A stretch of 64,000 bases of DNA from Zingiber officinale (Eukaryota; Streptophyta; Magnoliopsida; Zingiberales; Zingiberaceae), in NCBI RefSeq assembly GCF_018446385.1, contig NC_055987.1, forward strand, positions 32,437,202 through 32,501,201. Reading direction: 5' to 3'. A program made the translations under genes and the position numbers. Shown here piece after piece: positions 23,725-35,654 of the stretch (positions are counted from its first letter, which is position 1; each line of letters starts with the position of its first letter). Under the pieces are notes generated by a model. That model saw only the letters and a program-made list of their open reading frames with translations. It did not search any database and was not told the origin of the DNA.

Positions 23725-26700
23725 ATGGAGGTGAAGAGTCTCGTTTTCTGTTTTTATTCGTCGATTTCGTAGTTTGGATTTTTGTTAGGAATAGTTTCCG
23801 ATCAAACTAATCTATTTGTTACTAATCGTGCCGAATCCAGAGATCTTCTTTAGTCCCTAGTGTCTGATCGTAACTTCGAAGGATGCTTCAGTTGGATTTG
23901 AATTAGTGCAGAGAAAAAATGATGAGGATTTTTCACTAACTGTATCATCGGTGGAACTGTGGCAATTTTCTCTGGTAGTTCTTGTGAACCAATCTTTGAT
24001 CTTATCTTCTGAGGAACCTTCGGTGGAAATAGGTTGAAAAGTTAGGTTTCAGCGAAACGCTTCTTCATTGTGAATGTGGATTCTCCGAAACAGACTAAAT
24101 AAGCGTTCTGCTTCTTTCCTGTTATTCTGTAGATTTTTGGAGTTATATTGCTGTTCCTGTTTTCTTCCTAACTCTATGGGCTAAACCCTAGCTCGCTGCA
24201 CTTTTTTCTTAGCAGCACAACTGGTTCTATTTCCTTAATTTTGGCTTCTGGTCCTGCTCATATTTTAATCTGGGAACAGTTGATAGGCTCATAACCTGTT
24301 AAAACTCTTTTAGCTTCATCACTTGCATCCCTGCAGTTTAGAAATAGGATTATCAGCAAATGACTTACAATTCGTCTAGTGAACTTGTACTGCTGCACTT
24401 CTAACAAATATTAGAAAAAAAGTTAATCTTGTGTTTTTGCATAACTTTAGTTTTTTACTTCATGCTTCTCAAAGTTTGGTTAATGTAATTGTGAATTTCA
24501 CTTAGCTAAGGTTTTAGGTGACTATTGGAGATGTGGCTAACTACTTTTTGTAAGAAAAATGGTTTGTAGAAGTTGTTTTGGGTCAGTCATGACTCTTCGT
24601 TGCAGAGAGGTAAATATCAATACTACAAAGTCTTAGGGAACCCAATACTGATTAGGTTTCAGATTCATCGCCTTTGCCTTACGGATCTTGATTTTATCTG
24701 ATACTTTTAAAACTTGTAAGTCTGTGTCAGCTGATGCTGACTATGTCTACCTTCACTATTTGTTTTATTTAACTCTTCTTAAAATGGATAGATTAGGTGT
24801 TTTGCATTTCACAGGCCAAATTATACTGTTAGTTGACTTGTACTGACCTTGAAGATCCAATCAAACCAGTAAATTAGAGGATCCAGCCAAAATGAATCTC
24901 GCAAGGGGATACCTTTATTTGTTTTTCATTGCTTTTCCTTAAAGTTTGTCATCTTGATTATAGTTTTTCAATATATGATGTTTCTTGTATAGAGTTTGTC
25001 ATCTTGATTCTAGTTTTTCAATATATGATGTTTCTTGTATAGAATTTGTCATCTTGATTCTAGTTTTTCAATACTTGATGTTTCTTGTTCTCTAACTTCC
25101 TTTCTCTTGATATTCAATACTTGATGGTTTCAGCAACAAGCTCTGAGCCTTGAGTTACAATGGTAAATCTTTTGCCCGCAGCAGCACCCCCTAGCATATT
25201 TGATCCTAATCATTGATGCTGAAGACATAAATATTAGGAATTACAACATGGCAATTAGAAAAGACCATGCCCTTGAATATTTATGGCTTGTGAGATTGGA
25301 ATCAAACCTAGCAAATGCCATTAATGGTCCTCCAATGATTAATAACAATAGACAAACTCATATTACAGATAGTTAAAGAGGATGAGTCAAGTTGTGAAAA
25401 GAGCGATTCCCTTTTCGTTAGACCAACCGTTTCACATCTCTTTTTAGACTCATAGTGGCCTCTGTGTGATTAGCCTTCTATTTCACTTTACCAAGCATTA
25501 GGACCACCACCTCTATGTATCTTTCATGCATGATGTTCATATCTTTTTACTTTTTTGAAGGGAATTTGAGACAAGACCTCCTGAACATGATAACATCTGG
25601 CAAAGACCAGACCATCTTTGAGCATGCATCAAACTAGAGATCGGAGTTAAAACTAATGAAACCATCATATCCTCAAAACCCATTTCCAACAATGGATGAT
25701 AGATCTGAAGGAGAGGGTTTGAACTTTTGGTTTCAGGTTGATTGTTGCACATTAAGTACACTTGCACACCCTGCAAACATCAATTCCCTTCTTGAATAAA
25801 ATATCATAAATAGTCAATTTTCCAAAATGCAGCACTTAAACTAAGATTGATTAAGGTTAGCAGATCATCTACAAATAGCCATTTATCATTATCAGATTAT
25901 CATGACTATCATCTAAAAGGATGAGATCAGAGTAGTCATTCTCACAACAGGATGAACTTTTTCTGTGATTCTGGATGGATATGAATGGCTTTTATATATA
26001 AATTTTTTAACTTTATGTTTCATTCTTTTGGAAGATAGTTGCATGCTCATTCTTTTAGCATTAATACTTGGTGTGAAATGTTCTACATGAGTGCTTGACG
26101 AAGAGCATGCATGTTTGAACCACATCCTTCAGTCTCATTTATTCTTGGATTGATATTATTTGTTTTAATCATGTTTTATTCATTCATTTATGTTTATCAT
26201 GTTTGGAGTTGAACATATCGATGGTGTTTGGTTTCTTATACCTGATTAATTTCAGAACAAGCGAAAGTTCAACAACCTCATCAGTGCATATGCGGTGCAA
26301 TGCAGTAAATGCTTCAAATTCAGGATAATCCCAACAAGAGAAGAATACGAAACAATCAGGCAAAACTTCATCAAGGATCCTTGGGTCTGCCACAACAATC
26401 CTAATCTTTCCTGCAATGATCCTGGTGATGTAGAGTACAACACTAGTCGATTTTGGGTCATCGACAAGCCAAATTTGCCCAAGACTCCAGCTGGTCTCGA
26501 TAGATTGGCGATCATGAGATCAGACTTTTCCAAGATGGATATCAACTATGTGATGCCTAACGGAAAGAGGCTGAGGAGCTCAGTGGAAATAGAGAAGTTC
26601 ATAGAAGCCAATCAAGAGTACAAAGGCAGATTTACCCCTGCAGATTTTAGTTTTACGCCTCCAAAGATTCCTGAGGAGATGATCCCCAAGGGCATAGAGG

Positions 26701-26735
26701 GAAGTTCAAGTAAAAAGAAGAAGACTGGGCTGTAG
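23725..26735 (+). CDS. CW-zinc-finger/MBD protein, MBD2/MBD4 type
   Basis: This is a small nuclear chromatin protein combining a CW zinc finger (binds histone H3 tails in known cases) with a methyl-CpG-binding-domain fold. The main exon is 26256-26735, after TTTCAG. It carries the CW cysteines (VQCSKC, then WVCHNNPNLSCNDP) and the MBD part (FWVIDKPNLPKTPAGLDRL to NGKRLRSSVEIEKFI), ending in a basic SSSKKKKTGL tail. Exon 1 is proposed as ATGGAG at 23725-23730 followed by GTGAAG, giving a start MENKRKFNNL and about 161 aa, normal for the family. The alternative start is an ATG at about 25,157, which also precedes GT. The first CW tryptophan (usually KWR) is Phe (KCFKFRII). The 2.5-kb leader intron is large for so small a gene. 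Confidence 0.82.
24944..25090 (+). repeat. 50-bp minisatellite in the MBD gene intron
   Basis: Three near-identical 50-bp units start at 24944, 24994 and 25044, each beginning TTTGTCATCTTGATT and containing CAATATATGATGTTTCTTG or a variant. Confidence 0.9.
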
Positions 26736-27690
26736 TGGTGCGTTTGCCTGTTTGCAAACTTACTTTTTTATTGAAGTAACCTCCTTTGGAAGGAGAAGAT
26801 GCTTGTGGGCTCTGTATTTATGGTGTGTGTACTTTGGCTGAATCAGTACTTAGGGTCGTAAACAAGTCAAGCCAAGCTTAGTTTTAATGTAACCGAGTCC
26901 TAAAATGAACCGTTTGAAATGATTGTTCAAGCTTGACTTGGTTTATTTTTGATGTGCTTGAGTTTAACTTGAACTTTGTTCGTTTAAATGTTATCAAACT
27001 TTCAATTTAAGTTTGGTTTGAGCTTGATTCGTTTTGATGCTATCAAGCTCTCAATTCAAATTTATTTGATTATTTGAAATGTTTTACTTGCTTGATTGGT
27101 TATTGAGCTTGATAATTTAAACTAGTTTGTTTATTTTTTTAAAAAAAATATTTATTTAGTATTATAATAAGAGTTTTATTAATGGACATAATTTGTAAAT
27201 ATTGTTCATGGATATTATACATGAATATTGTTCACAAATATTACTGAATTGAACACATATGTTGTTTGTTAGTTTAATGAGTTGTTTAAATTTATTTATT
27301 TAATTAATTTTGTATGGATTAAATAAATATAAATGAACTCTTATTAAATTGAATGTCAACTTTCGGTTCATTTATCCTAAGAACGCCCATTTACCCTGAT
27401 TAACAGTTGCTTCATGCTATTTGTCTCAAAAGGGCTTGAGACCGTTGGAACTCAATCTTGTTTAAACGTGCTCCTTTGTAATTTCAACAACTAGAAAATA
27501 TTGGTGCTGTATAGAGATCGTATATATTCATCATCAGTGTCTCCATATTCATTATCTTCTAAATATTGAGAGGAAGATTCATCGTCTTCCTCACTATCGT
27601 CTTTTTCATACTAAGAAGTAGATTCCCTCTTCTCCCCTTGGATGTAAGAGTGATTGTATGTTTGGTTATTTTTGGACGCACCAAAAGACA
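26736..27690. other. AT-rich intergenic DNA after the MBD gene
   Basis: Begins with the presumed 3' UTR. From 26,860 to 27,130 it has repeated GCTTGA/CAAGCTT phrases (for example TCAAGCTTGACTTGG) that look like an old dispersed repeat without clear ends. No gene was seen. Confidence 0.5.
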
Positions 27691-27744
27691 CTCAATTTTT
27701 AGAATTTTTAAAAAGCACACATAATTTCAATTTTACTACTCTAA

Positions 27745-27929
27745 GAGCATTCACATCACTGTTAATACTTCAACGTTAATATCTATGTGGATGCACTGTA
27801 TATACACTGTAACATTAACGCGTTTAAGGAATTGAACGAGTTAAATGCTTACAAATTGAAAAAAAATTATATATATATAATAATATACTTCCATTAATGC
27901 GTTACACGTTAATAGCGTTGTAGATGCTC
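27745..27929. mobile_element. Tourist-like MITE (PIF/Harbinger type), 185 bp
   Basis: It begins GAGCATTCACATCACTGTTAA and ends with the inverse of GAGCATCTACAACGCTATTAA. It is flanked on both sides by TAA (27742-27744 and 27930-27932), the 3-bp target duplication typical of PIF/Harbinger. It has no coding capacity. It interrupts the outer left arm of the fold-back element: sequence on either side lines up with the uninterrupted right arm near 35,460-35,490. Confidence 0.85.
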
Positions 27930-28540
27930 TAACTATCCTCTAGCAACTATTGACTTTTTATCTTCTCATTTCTCTTCCGTCTCTCATGCAATATTTATTC
28001 TCTTCTCTTTCTTCTCACATTTAGATACAATTTCTTTTCTTTCTTTGTTTTCTATGGGTGAGTTGTAAGGAGCACTTAAGATAATTAAGTATAATCAACT
28101 TTACTACAATTTTCTATCTTCTCTTTATTTTTTCTAAATTTTATTATCCTGTAAATTTATTTATTTTCAAGAAGGTTAATAAACTATTAAATTTTTTCCT
28201 ATTTTCTATATCTAATTCTAAAAGAATAAAAAAAATAAAATTAACAAGAATAATATGAACTAATTTTATTAATAAAAAAAATTATAAAATAAAATAAAAA
28301 TCACTTTGGTGTTGATTTTTACAACTTAAATACATCATCACTCATTGTGGTGCTGATTTCAAATACCAACACCATAATATAGATTCTAATCACACATTAT
28401 GATACTAGTTTCCGAAGACCAACATTACAATGGTGCCAGTCTTTAGAAAAACCAATATCATAATATTATAAAGGTTTCAAATAATTTTAAACACTACTAG
28501 GAGGGATTTAAAAGAGTAAATGTGGGCTTGTTTAGACTCA

Positions 28541-29640
28541 GGTTCACCTAATAAATCAATAGAAGTTTAAATGAATCTGATCTAAACTCTCTAGGTATAT
28601 GAATGGATTTTGATCGAAATCCATTGATGAACCTAGGAGACTTAGATTTCTAAAATTTTATAATGAGATTGAAGTGTGGAATATGTAGAAGGGAAAGGTA
28701 AAAAATCCTAGCCCTGAGTCTCCTACATTAAGTTATAGGCTCATGCCAATTGGCATAAAAGTCTGAAATTTTCTAAACCTTTTGAATAATATTGGAAATC
28801 CTTTAAGATGATAATGAAGGGTATATTTATATTCCTGGGTACTGCCAAAACCTACATGAGTTAGAATAAGTTTGATCAGAATTTTGTAGGTTTATCAATG
28901 GATTTTGACCGAAATCCATTGATAAACCTAGGAGCTTGGATTTCTAAAAACTTGCAATGAGATGGAAGTATGAAATATGTAGAAGGGATATATGTTGAGA
29001 AATCCTAGTCCCAAGTCTCCTACACAAAGTCATAGGCCCGTGTCAATGTCACAAAGTTTAAAACTTTCCAAACCTTTTGAGTAATATTGGGAATCCTTTA
29101 CAATAGGGCACATTTAGACTCCTAGCACGGCAGAAACCAACATAAGTTGGAATGAGCCTAATCAGAGCTATCTAACTCCATCAATGAATTTTAACCAAAC
29201 TCTATTGATTGACCTAGAAAATTTGAATTTATAAAAACTTACAATGAGATGGAAGTGTGTAGTATGCAGAAGGGATATATGATGAGAAATCCTAGTCTCA
29301 AATCTCCTACATGAAGTTATAGCCCCGTGCCAATTAGTACAAAGTCTAAAACTTTCTAAACATTTTTTAGCAATGTTGGGAATCCTTTACGATCATAACG
29401 GAAAGTACATTTGGACTCCTGAGCACTGTAAAAACCTACATCAGTTGGAATGAACCCGATTGGAAATCTCTAAGCCTATCAATGGATTTTGATTGAATCC
29501 ATTAATGGACTTAGGGGACTTGGATTTTTGAAAACTTGTAATGAGATGGAGAGGTTAGTGTGTAGAAGGTATATATAGTGTCCAACACTAGTCTTAAGAC
29601 ACGTATGTAAAATTATGGCCGCGTACCAACTAGAACAAAT
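28541..29640. repeat. fold-back left arm, module copy 1
   Basis: Runs from GGTTCACCTAATAAATC at about 28,541 through three ~290-bp subrepeats to the phrase CTAGTCTTAAGACACGTA near 29,588. It is followed by a palindrome-rich CACCACAGTGGTGTTGG segment that leads into copy 2. Confidence 0.75.
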
Positions 29641-29899
29641 GTTGGTATTGATTTTTGAAGATCAACACCACAGTGGTGTTGGTTTTCGAAGATCAGTACC
29701 ACAATGGCGCGGGTCTTCAGAAACTAGCACCATAATATTGGTTCTGATCATACATTGTGGTGTTGGTTTCCAAAGACTAACACCACAATGTTGCTAGTCT
29801 TTAGAAACTAGCACAATAGTGTTCTAAAGGTTTCAAATCATTTTGAATACTGTTGGTAGCAATTTAAAAGAGTAAACGAGAGCTAATTTGGACTCAGGT

Positions 29900-32790
29900 T
29901 CACCTAATAAATCCATAGGACTTGGAATGAGTCTGATCGGAACTCTCTAGGCCAATTAATGAGTTTTGACTGAAACCTTCTAGGAGACTTAGATTTCTAA
30001 AATTTTATAATGAGGTGGAAGTGTGGATCATGTAGAAGAGATAAATGGTAAGAGTCCTAGTCTTGAGTCTCCTACATGAAATTATAGGCCCGTGTCAATT
30101 AACACAAAGTCTGAAATTTTCTAAACCTTTTGAGCAATGTTGGAAATCCTTTAAGATAATAATGGAGGGCATATTTAGACTCCTGAACATTGCAAAAACC
30201 TACATGATTTAGAATGAGCCTGATCAAAACTCTCTAGGTCTATCAATAGGTTTTGATCGAAGCTCTCTAGGGGGCTTAGATTTCTAATATTTTACAATGA
30301 GATGAAGAGTGGAGCATGTAGAAAGTACATATGGTGAGAAATCCTAGTCCTTAGTCTCCTACAAGAAGTTATAGGCCCATGCCAATTGACACAAAGTTTG
30401 AAACTTTTTAAACCTCTTGAGTAATGATGAGAATCATTTAAGATGATAATGGACGACATATTTAGACTCATGGGCACTGCAGAAACCTACATGAGTTGGA
30501 ATGAGCCTGATCAAAACTTTCTAAGTCCATTAATAAGTTTTGACTGAAACTCATTAATAGACTTAGGGGACTTGGATTTTTGAAAACTTACAATGAGATG
30601 GAAGTATAGAACATGTAAAAGGGATATATGGTGACATTCCTAGTCCCAAGTCTTCTATACAAAGTTATAGACCTGTGCCAATTGACACAAAGTTTAAAAA
30701 TTTCTAAATTTTTTAAGTAATGTTGAGAATCCTTTATAATGATAACTGAGGGTACATTTGGACTCCTGGGTACTGCAAAAATCTACATAAATTGGAATGA
30801 GTCTGATTAGATCCCTCTAAGTCCATCAATAAATTTTGATTAAAATGTTAGATTTTGAGGGATGTCCTAAGGTAATCACCTTACGATTTTTACTAAATAT
30901 ATATTCACTATTTGAGTGCATATTATATGTTTGATTATCTTAAACTCATTTACCAAATGTTTGCAATACAATTCATTGCATGAGAGAAATTATAATTGGA
31001 TCACAACTAATGATTATCTCTACATGTGCAATTATCAACGTATTAGAATTTTTATAGTCATCAAATTGATGCATTCAGACATTATCAATTCTGTAAGACT
31101 AGAACGAGTTATACTCCTTGGCTTGTCAAGCAACTATTTTCTCACTGGCTGGAGACATTGGGATGTCGAGAATTAAACGTGAATGTTAGTTATAGTAACT
31201 AGTTCATTGGAGTGACTCGCTGTAATACTTCATATGATTATCTATATATATGGATATGTCTATGAAGCTCTTACTGCAATTCGAGTACAAGTTTCTTTCA
31301 ACTTGAGGTATACAAATCATCTTGGTCATGGAGACTTATACTTTGACATCATAAGCAAATGCCTCATTGAGGTATAGACACGGGATGATTGGGTATAAGT
31401 CAAAATGTTCAAAGATGTTTGAATAGCCCACAGAAGATTCACCGCTCGTTGCGAGAAGACGTATACCCTATGACCACTCATTAAGATTATTACTTAAAGC
31501 CTTTAACCAAAGCATTACATGTTAAGAGTATGAGTAATTTGAATCCATAGAACGAGGAAGTATTACTTGGGGTAGGTGTGACGTAGTCAGTCTAGTGAGA
31601 CAGAAACATAGACTATGTCATGAACTAAGTGGGTATAAGACGAGTAAAAGGAACAAGACACGACTCACTATAGCTGTTGAAAGGTTTAAAATTAGTTCTA
31701 AGATCAACTATGATTTTTCGCATAATTAGGGATTATGATGTACTAAGGTGTCACTTATGATCATTCTATAATTAAGTAGTTAGTTATGGACGACCAAGAT
31801 AAATCGGGAACCTATTGGGTTACACGCACTAATGAGTCTCTAAAAGACGTAAAATAAGTTAAAGAATAAGATTCTTAAATCAAGAGATAAATATTTGGTT
31901 GGACTATACATACGATAGATATAAAAATATTTGTCATAATGGAAACGCGGATGGGCTACATCTCTTATGGTAGAGTTGAACCATATTTGGTTTAATCATG
32001 AATTAGTCATGAACCAACTTGGTTTAGTTGTGGACCAAACCAAGGGGTTAATGGACTAATTTTTGGTTAAGAGATAATGTGTTGGATTTAGACTTTCTAA
32101 TTCAACTCATTAAAGAGGATTATATATAGATGTAATTGGGAGAGAATTAGATATAAGTTTTATTATTTGGTTGATTGACTTTTGTAAACCCAATCTTCCT
32201 CTCCCTCTCCTCTCTCTCCCATCGCCAACAAGAGGGTGCTCCCTCTTGTTGCCGTGACCACTACAAGGGAGAAAAATTCTCCCTTGTGTGCTTCTCTTCT
32301 TCTTCCTCTTGATTTCTCTTCTTTGCTCGTGGTTAGCAACTTCCGAAGGAGAGGCTTGTACTCAAGGAGTTATCTTGAGGAGCTCAGCGTGGATAAGAAT
32401 AGAGGTGAGGTTCAACAACGTCGTTACAGTTGATGCCCTTCTTGTTGCAGGTCATCCGTAAGGTATACCTAGCGTAAATTTACTTTCTGTAAAAATTTTA
32501 GTTATGCGATCATGTTTAGCATATTGTATCCTTGTATGCGTGTGATGTGTATGATGTAATAATTAGGAATTAATTTTATTTTTCACTATGCATGTTTATG
32601 AAACGTGTTCTAGCACATACCTAAATCAGGCATATCCCAACACAAAATCCATATATAGACCTTGGGGACTTGGATTTAAAAAACTTGTAATGAGATGGGA
32701 CAGATTAGTGTGTATAAGGTATATATAGTGCCCAATACTAGTCTTAAGACACGTAAGCAAAATTATGGTTGTGTGCCGACTAGAACAAAC
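29900..32790. repeat. fold-back left arm, module copy 2 (split by a solo LTR)
   Basis: GGTTCACCTAATAAATC recurs at about 29,900 and CTAGTCTTAAGACACGTA at about 32,736. After removing the 1.8-kb LTR, the spacing from copy 1 is about 1.35 kb at both landmarks, which shows a tandem duplication of the whole module. Confidence 0.75.
30846..32642 (+). mobile_element. solo LTR, copia-like, 1797 bp
   Basis: It begins TGTTAGATTTTGAGG and ends CATATCCCAACA. The flanks are TAAAA (30841-30845) and CAAAA (32643-32647), a 5-bp target duplication with one mismatch. Removing the segment restores a continuous fold-back subrepeat. A TTATATATAG box lies at about 32,122, followed by a CT-rich leader and a perfect 11-bp hairpin at 32226-32251. 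There is no internal coding region, so it is a solo LTR. Confidence 0.8.
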
Positions 32791-32942
32791 ATTGGTGATG
32801 GTTTTTGAAGATCGACACCATAGTGATGTTGGTCTTTAGAAACAAACACTACAGTGTTGGTTGTGGGTGAAGCATGAGAAGGGTAGAAATCAACACCATA
32901 GTGTTTCTCTGAATTTTATTGACTTAGCTAGCGCCCTTCTTC

Positions 32943-33152
32943 TTGCTCGCGTGTTGGTTAGGCAGAGTGTTTGTTGGACACAGAAGTGGAAATTACATGG
33001 AAGCTAAACACTATGCTGAAATGTCTTTGAATCTACTACGCAAGCTATCTCCTCTCTCCCAGAAGCAGGTGCCCCCCCCCCCCCCCCACGCGCTGCCTTC
33101 TCACTCTCGTCAATCGCGATATCTAAAAATGATGAGGGAAGAGAAGCACTAA
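32943..33152 (+). other. fold-back loop with possible captured gene piece
   Basis: The ~280-bp spacer between arms is not repeated elsewhere in the window. One frame reads 69 codons including GNYMEAKHYAEMSLNLLRKL, which looks like an amphipathic, TPR-like helix. It then runs into a C16 homopolymer (33072-33087). I cannot name a parent gene. A chance open frame is the alternative. Confidence 0.3.
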
Positions 33153-33289
33153 GGAATCAGAAAATAGTAGATCGATCATATAGAGTCAAGACCACCACTG
33201 AGCGTTGACAAGAGGGGGAAGAGAGAACCGCTGTCGTCGATGCTAGCAAGAAGAAGGGAGCTGTCTTAGTCAATCAAAGTCAGAAAAAC

Positions 33290-34600
33290 ACTGTGGTACT
33301 GGATTCTCCCCTTCTCACATGCTTCACCCAAACCAATATTGTAGTGCTAGTTTCTAAAGACTATCACCGCAGTGTGATCAGAACCAACACTCTGGTGTTG
33401 GCTTATGAAGACTAACACCACTATGGTGCTGATTTTCATACACTAGCACCAACGTTTGTTCTAGTTGGCACACAATCATAATTTTTCCTACATGTTGTAG
33501 GACTAGTATTGGACACTATATATACCTTCTACACACTAACATCTCCCATCTCATTACAAGTTTCCGAAAATCCAAATCCCCTAGGTCCATCAATGATTTC
33601 GATCAAAATTCATTGATAGACTTAAAGAGCTCTGATCAGACTCATTCCAACTAATGTAGATTTCTGTAATGCCCAGGAGTCCAAATGTACCCTCCGTTAT
33701 CATTGTAAAGGATTCCCAACATTGCTCAAAAGGTTTAGAAAGTTTCATACTTTATGCTAATTGGAATGGGCCTAATAACTTGGGTAGGATACTTAAGACT
33801 AGGATTTCTCACCATATATCCCTTCTGCACATTTCACACTTCCATCTCATTGTAAGTTTTTGAAAATCCAAATCCCCTAGGTCTATTAATGCATTTCAGT
33901 TTCATAAAAAAAAAAGTGTTTCAGTTGAAACCCATTGATAGATTTAGAGAGCTCTAATCGGACTCATTCCAACTCATGTAGGTTTCTGTAGTGGTCAGGA
34001 GTCTAAATGTGCCCTCCATTATCATCTTAAAGGATTTCCAATATTGCTCAAAAAGTTTAGAAAGTTCTAGACTTTGCGCTAATTGACACGAACCTATAAC
34101 TTTGTGTATGAGACTGAAGACTAGGATTTCTCACCATATGTACCTTCTGCATACTCCACACTTTCATTTATTGTAAAATTTTAGAAATCCAAGTCCCCTA
34201 AATATATCAATGGATTTTGGTTAAAACCTATTAATGGACTTCGAGAACTCCGATCGGAGTCATTCTAACTTATGTAGGTTTTTGTAGTACCTAGGAGTTT
34301 AAATATGTCATCCATTATCATCTTAAAGGATTTCCAACATTGTTCAAAAGATTTAGAAAACTTCAAACTTTGTGACAATTGACACATGCCTATAACTTCG
34401 TGTAGGAAATAAGGAATAGGATTTCTTACTAAATATCCTTTCTATATATTCCACACTTTCATCTTATTGTAAAATTTTAGAAATTCAAATCTCCTAGGTT
34501 AATTAATAGATTTTGGTCAAAATATATTAATGGACCTAGAAAGTTCTGATTGGACTCATTCCAACTCATATAGATTTATTAGGTGCACTTGAGTCCAAAT
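33290..34600. repeat. fold-back right arm, single module
   Basis: Inverse of the left-arm module. The arm next to the loop reads TTTCTAAAGACTATCACCGC, and it ends in GATTTATTAGGTGCACTTGA, the complement of the left-arm module start. It contains subrepeats with TTTAGAAAG and CATTATCATC landmarks. Confidence 0.75.
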
Positions 34601-35654
34601 AATCCCTCGTTTACTCTTTTAAATCCCCCCAGTAGTACTTAAAATGATTTGGAACCTTCAAAATACTATGATGATGATTTCTAAAGATCAATATTACTAT
34701 GATGCTAATCTTTAAAAGTTGGCACCAATATGTATTATCATAACATATATTGTAGTGTTGTAAAAATCAGCACCATATATTATATTTAAGTTGTAAAAAA
34801 CAACACGTAATTACTGTTATTAATAAAGTTAGTTCATCTTATTCATTTTAATTTTAATTTTATTCTTTTATAATTAGATATTAAAAATAATTTTTTTTAA
34901 TATTTTATTAATCTTCTCTGAAAAATAAATAAATTTATAGATAATATAATTAAGAGAAGAGAAAAGTTATTATCTGTAAAGGAGTCGGGGGTGGGGGACT
35001 AAGAGAATAAATGTTGTATGTAAATGAGAAATTAGAAATGAGAAATGAAATAAAAAAAATGATTAAATAGATAAGGTAATATTGAATTTAGGATGATCAA
35101 TTTAGATTTATGGAAGTTTTCTATCTATTGTTAGAATAAATCGGGAAGCGCTCATGGTGGGCTATCTAGAAGCCCAACATCCCTTGATTACGAGTTCTAT
35201 TTGGAGAAAAAAATCCTTGCAAATGTATCGTAGCTTAAATGATTAACTATGCTAGATAATGTCGAATCTGAGGTGATTGGTCCGATCCTATAAAAAAATT
35301 TTATTAATCACTAAAATAAATCGAGAAATATTTATGATAAATGGCCAAAAGTCCAATATCTCGTAATTTGAAGGCTCAGTTTTGGAGGAAGAAATGAGAA
35401 ATTAAAAATGGAAGAAAAAAGAGAGATGGTTGTATTCAAAGAGGGAGGAAAGATAAAAAGGAAAAGTTAAAATTGAAATTAGGTGCCTTTAGAAGTTCTA
35501 AAACATGGATAGTAAAATTAAATTTGAAGTGCACCCTTGAGAAATTGTCGTTGTACGTTAAACGACAATGTTCTGTATCCATTAACTCAATCACAAAAGA
35601 ATCATACTTCAGTCGTTCTTCAGTCTTCTCATCGCTATAGTTAACTATGCCAGC

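Larger units (their letters stand above)
27696..35505. mobile_element. large fold-back element with modular inverted arms
   Basis: The sequence left of about 32,950 is repeated inverted to the right of about 33,235, and the match continues outward to about 27,696 and 35,505 once insertions are removed. Arms consist of ~290-bp subrepeats (anchors AAACCTACATGAG at about 28,850, 29,138, 29,436, 30,199, 30,486 and 30,783; complementary AACTCATGTAGGTTT in the right arm at about 33,973, with diverged copies near 33,650 and 34,270) flanked by short ACCACAATGTGGTG-like palindromes. The left arm carries two copies of a ~1.36-kb module, the right arm one. No transposase was recognised. The class is open: Mutator-related fold-back elements with long modular arms are the nearest known type. 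Ends and target duplication are unresolved. Confidence 0.75.

Noticed and set aside
25537..25776. Minus-strand frame in the MBD gene intron
   Set aside because: No recognisable domain, short, in AT-rich intron sequence.
26184..26545. Minus-strand frames opposite the MBD exon
   Set aside because: Antisense shadows of the CW/MBD exon.
26860..27130. Dispersed GCTTGA-rich repeat
   Set aside because: Resembles a decayed plant repeat, but no ends or internal period could be defined.
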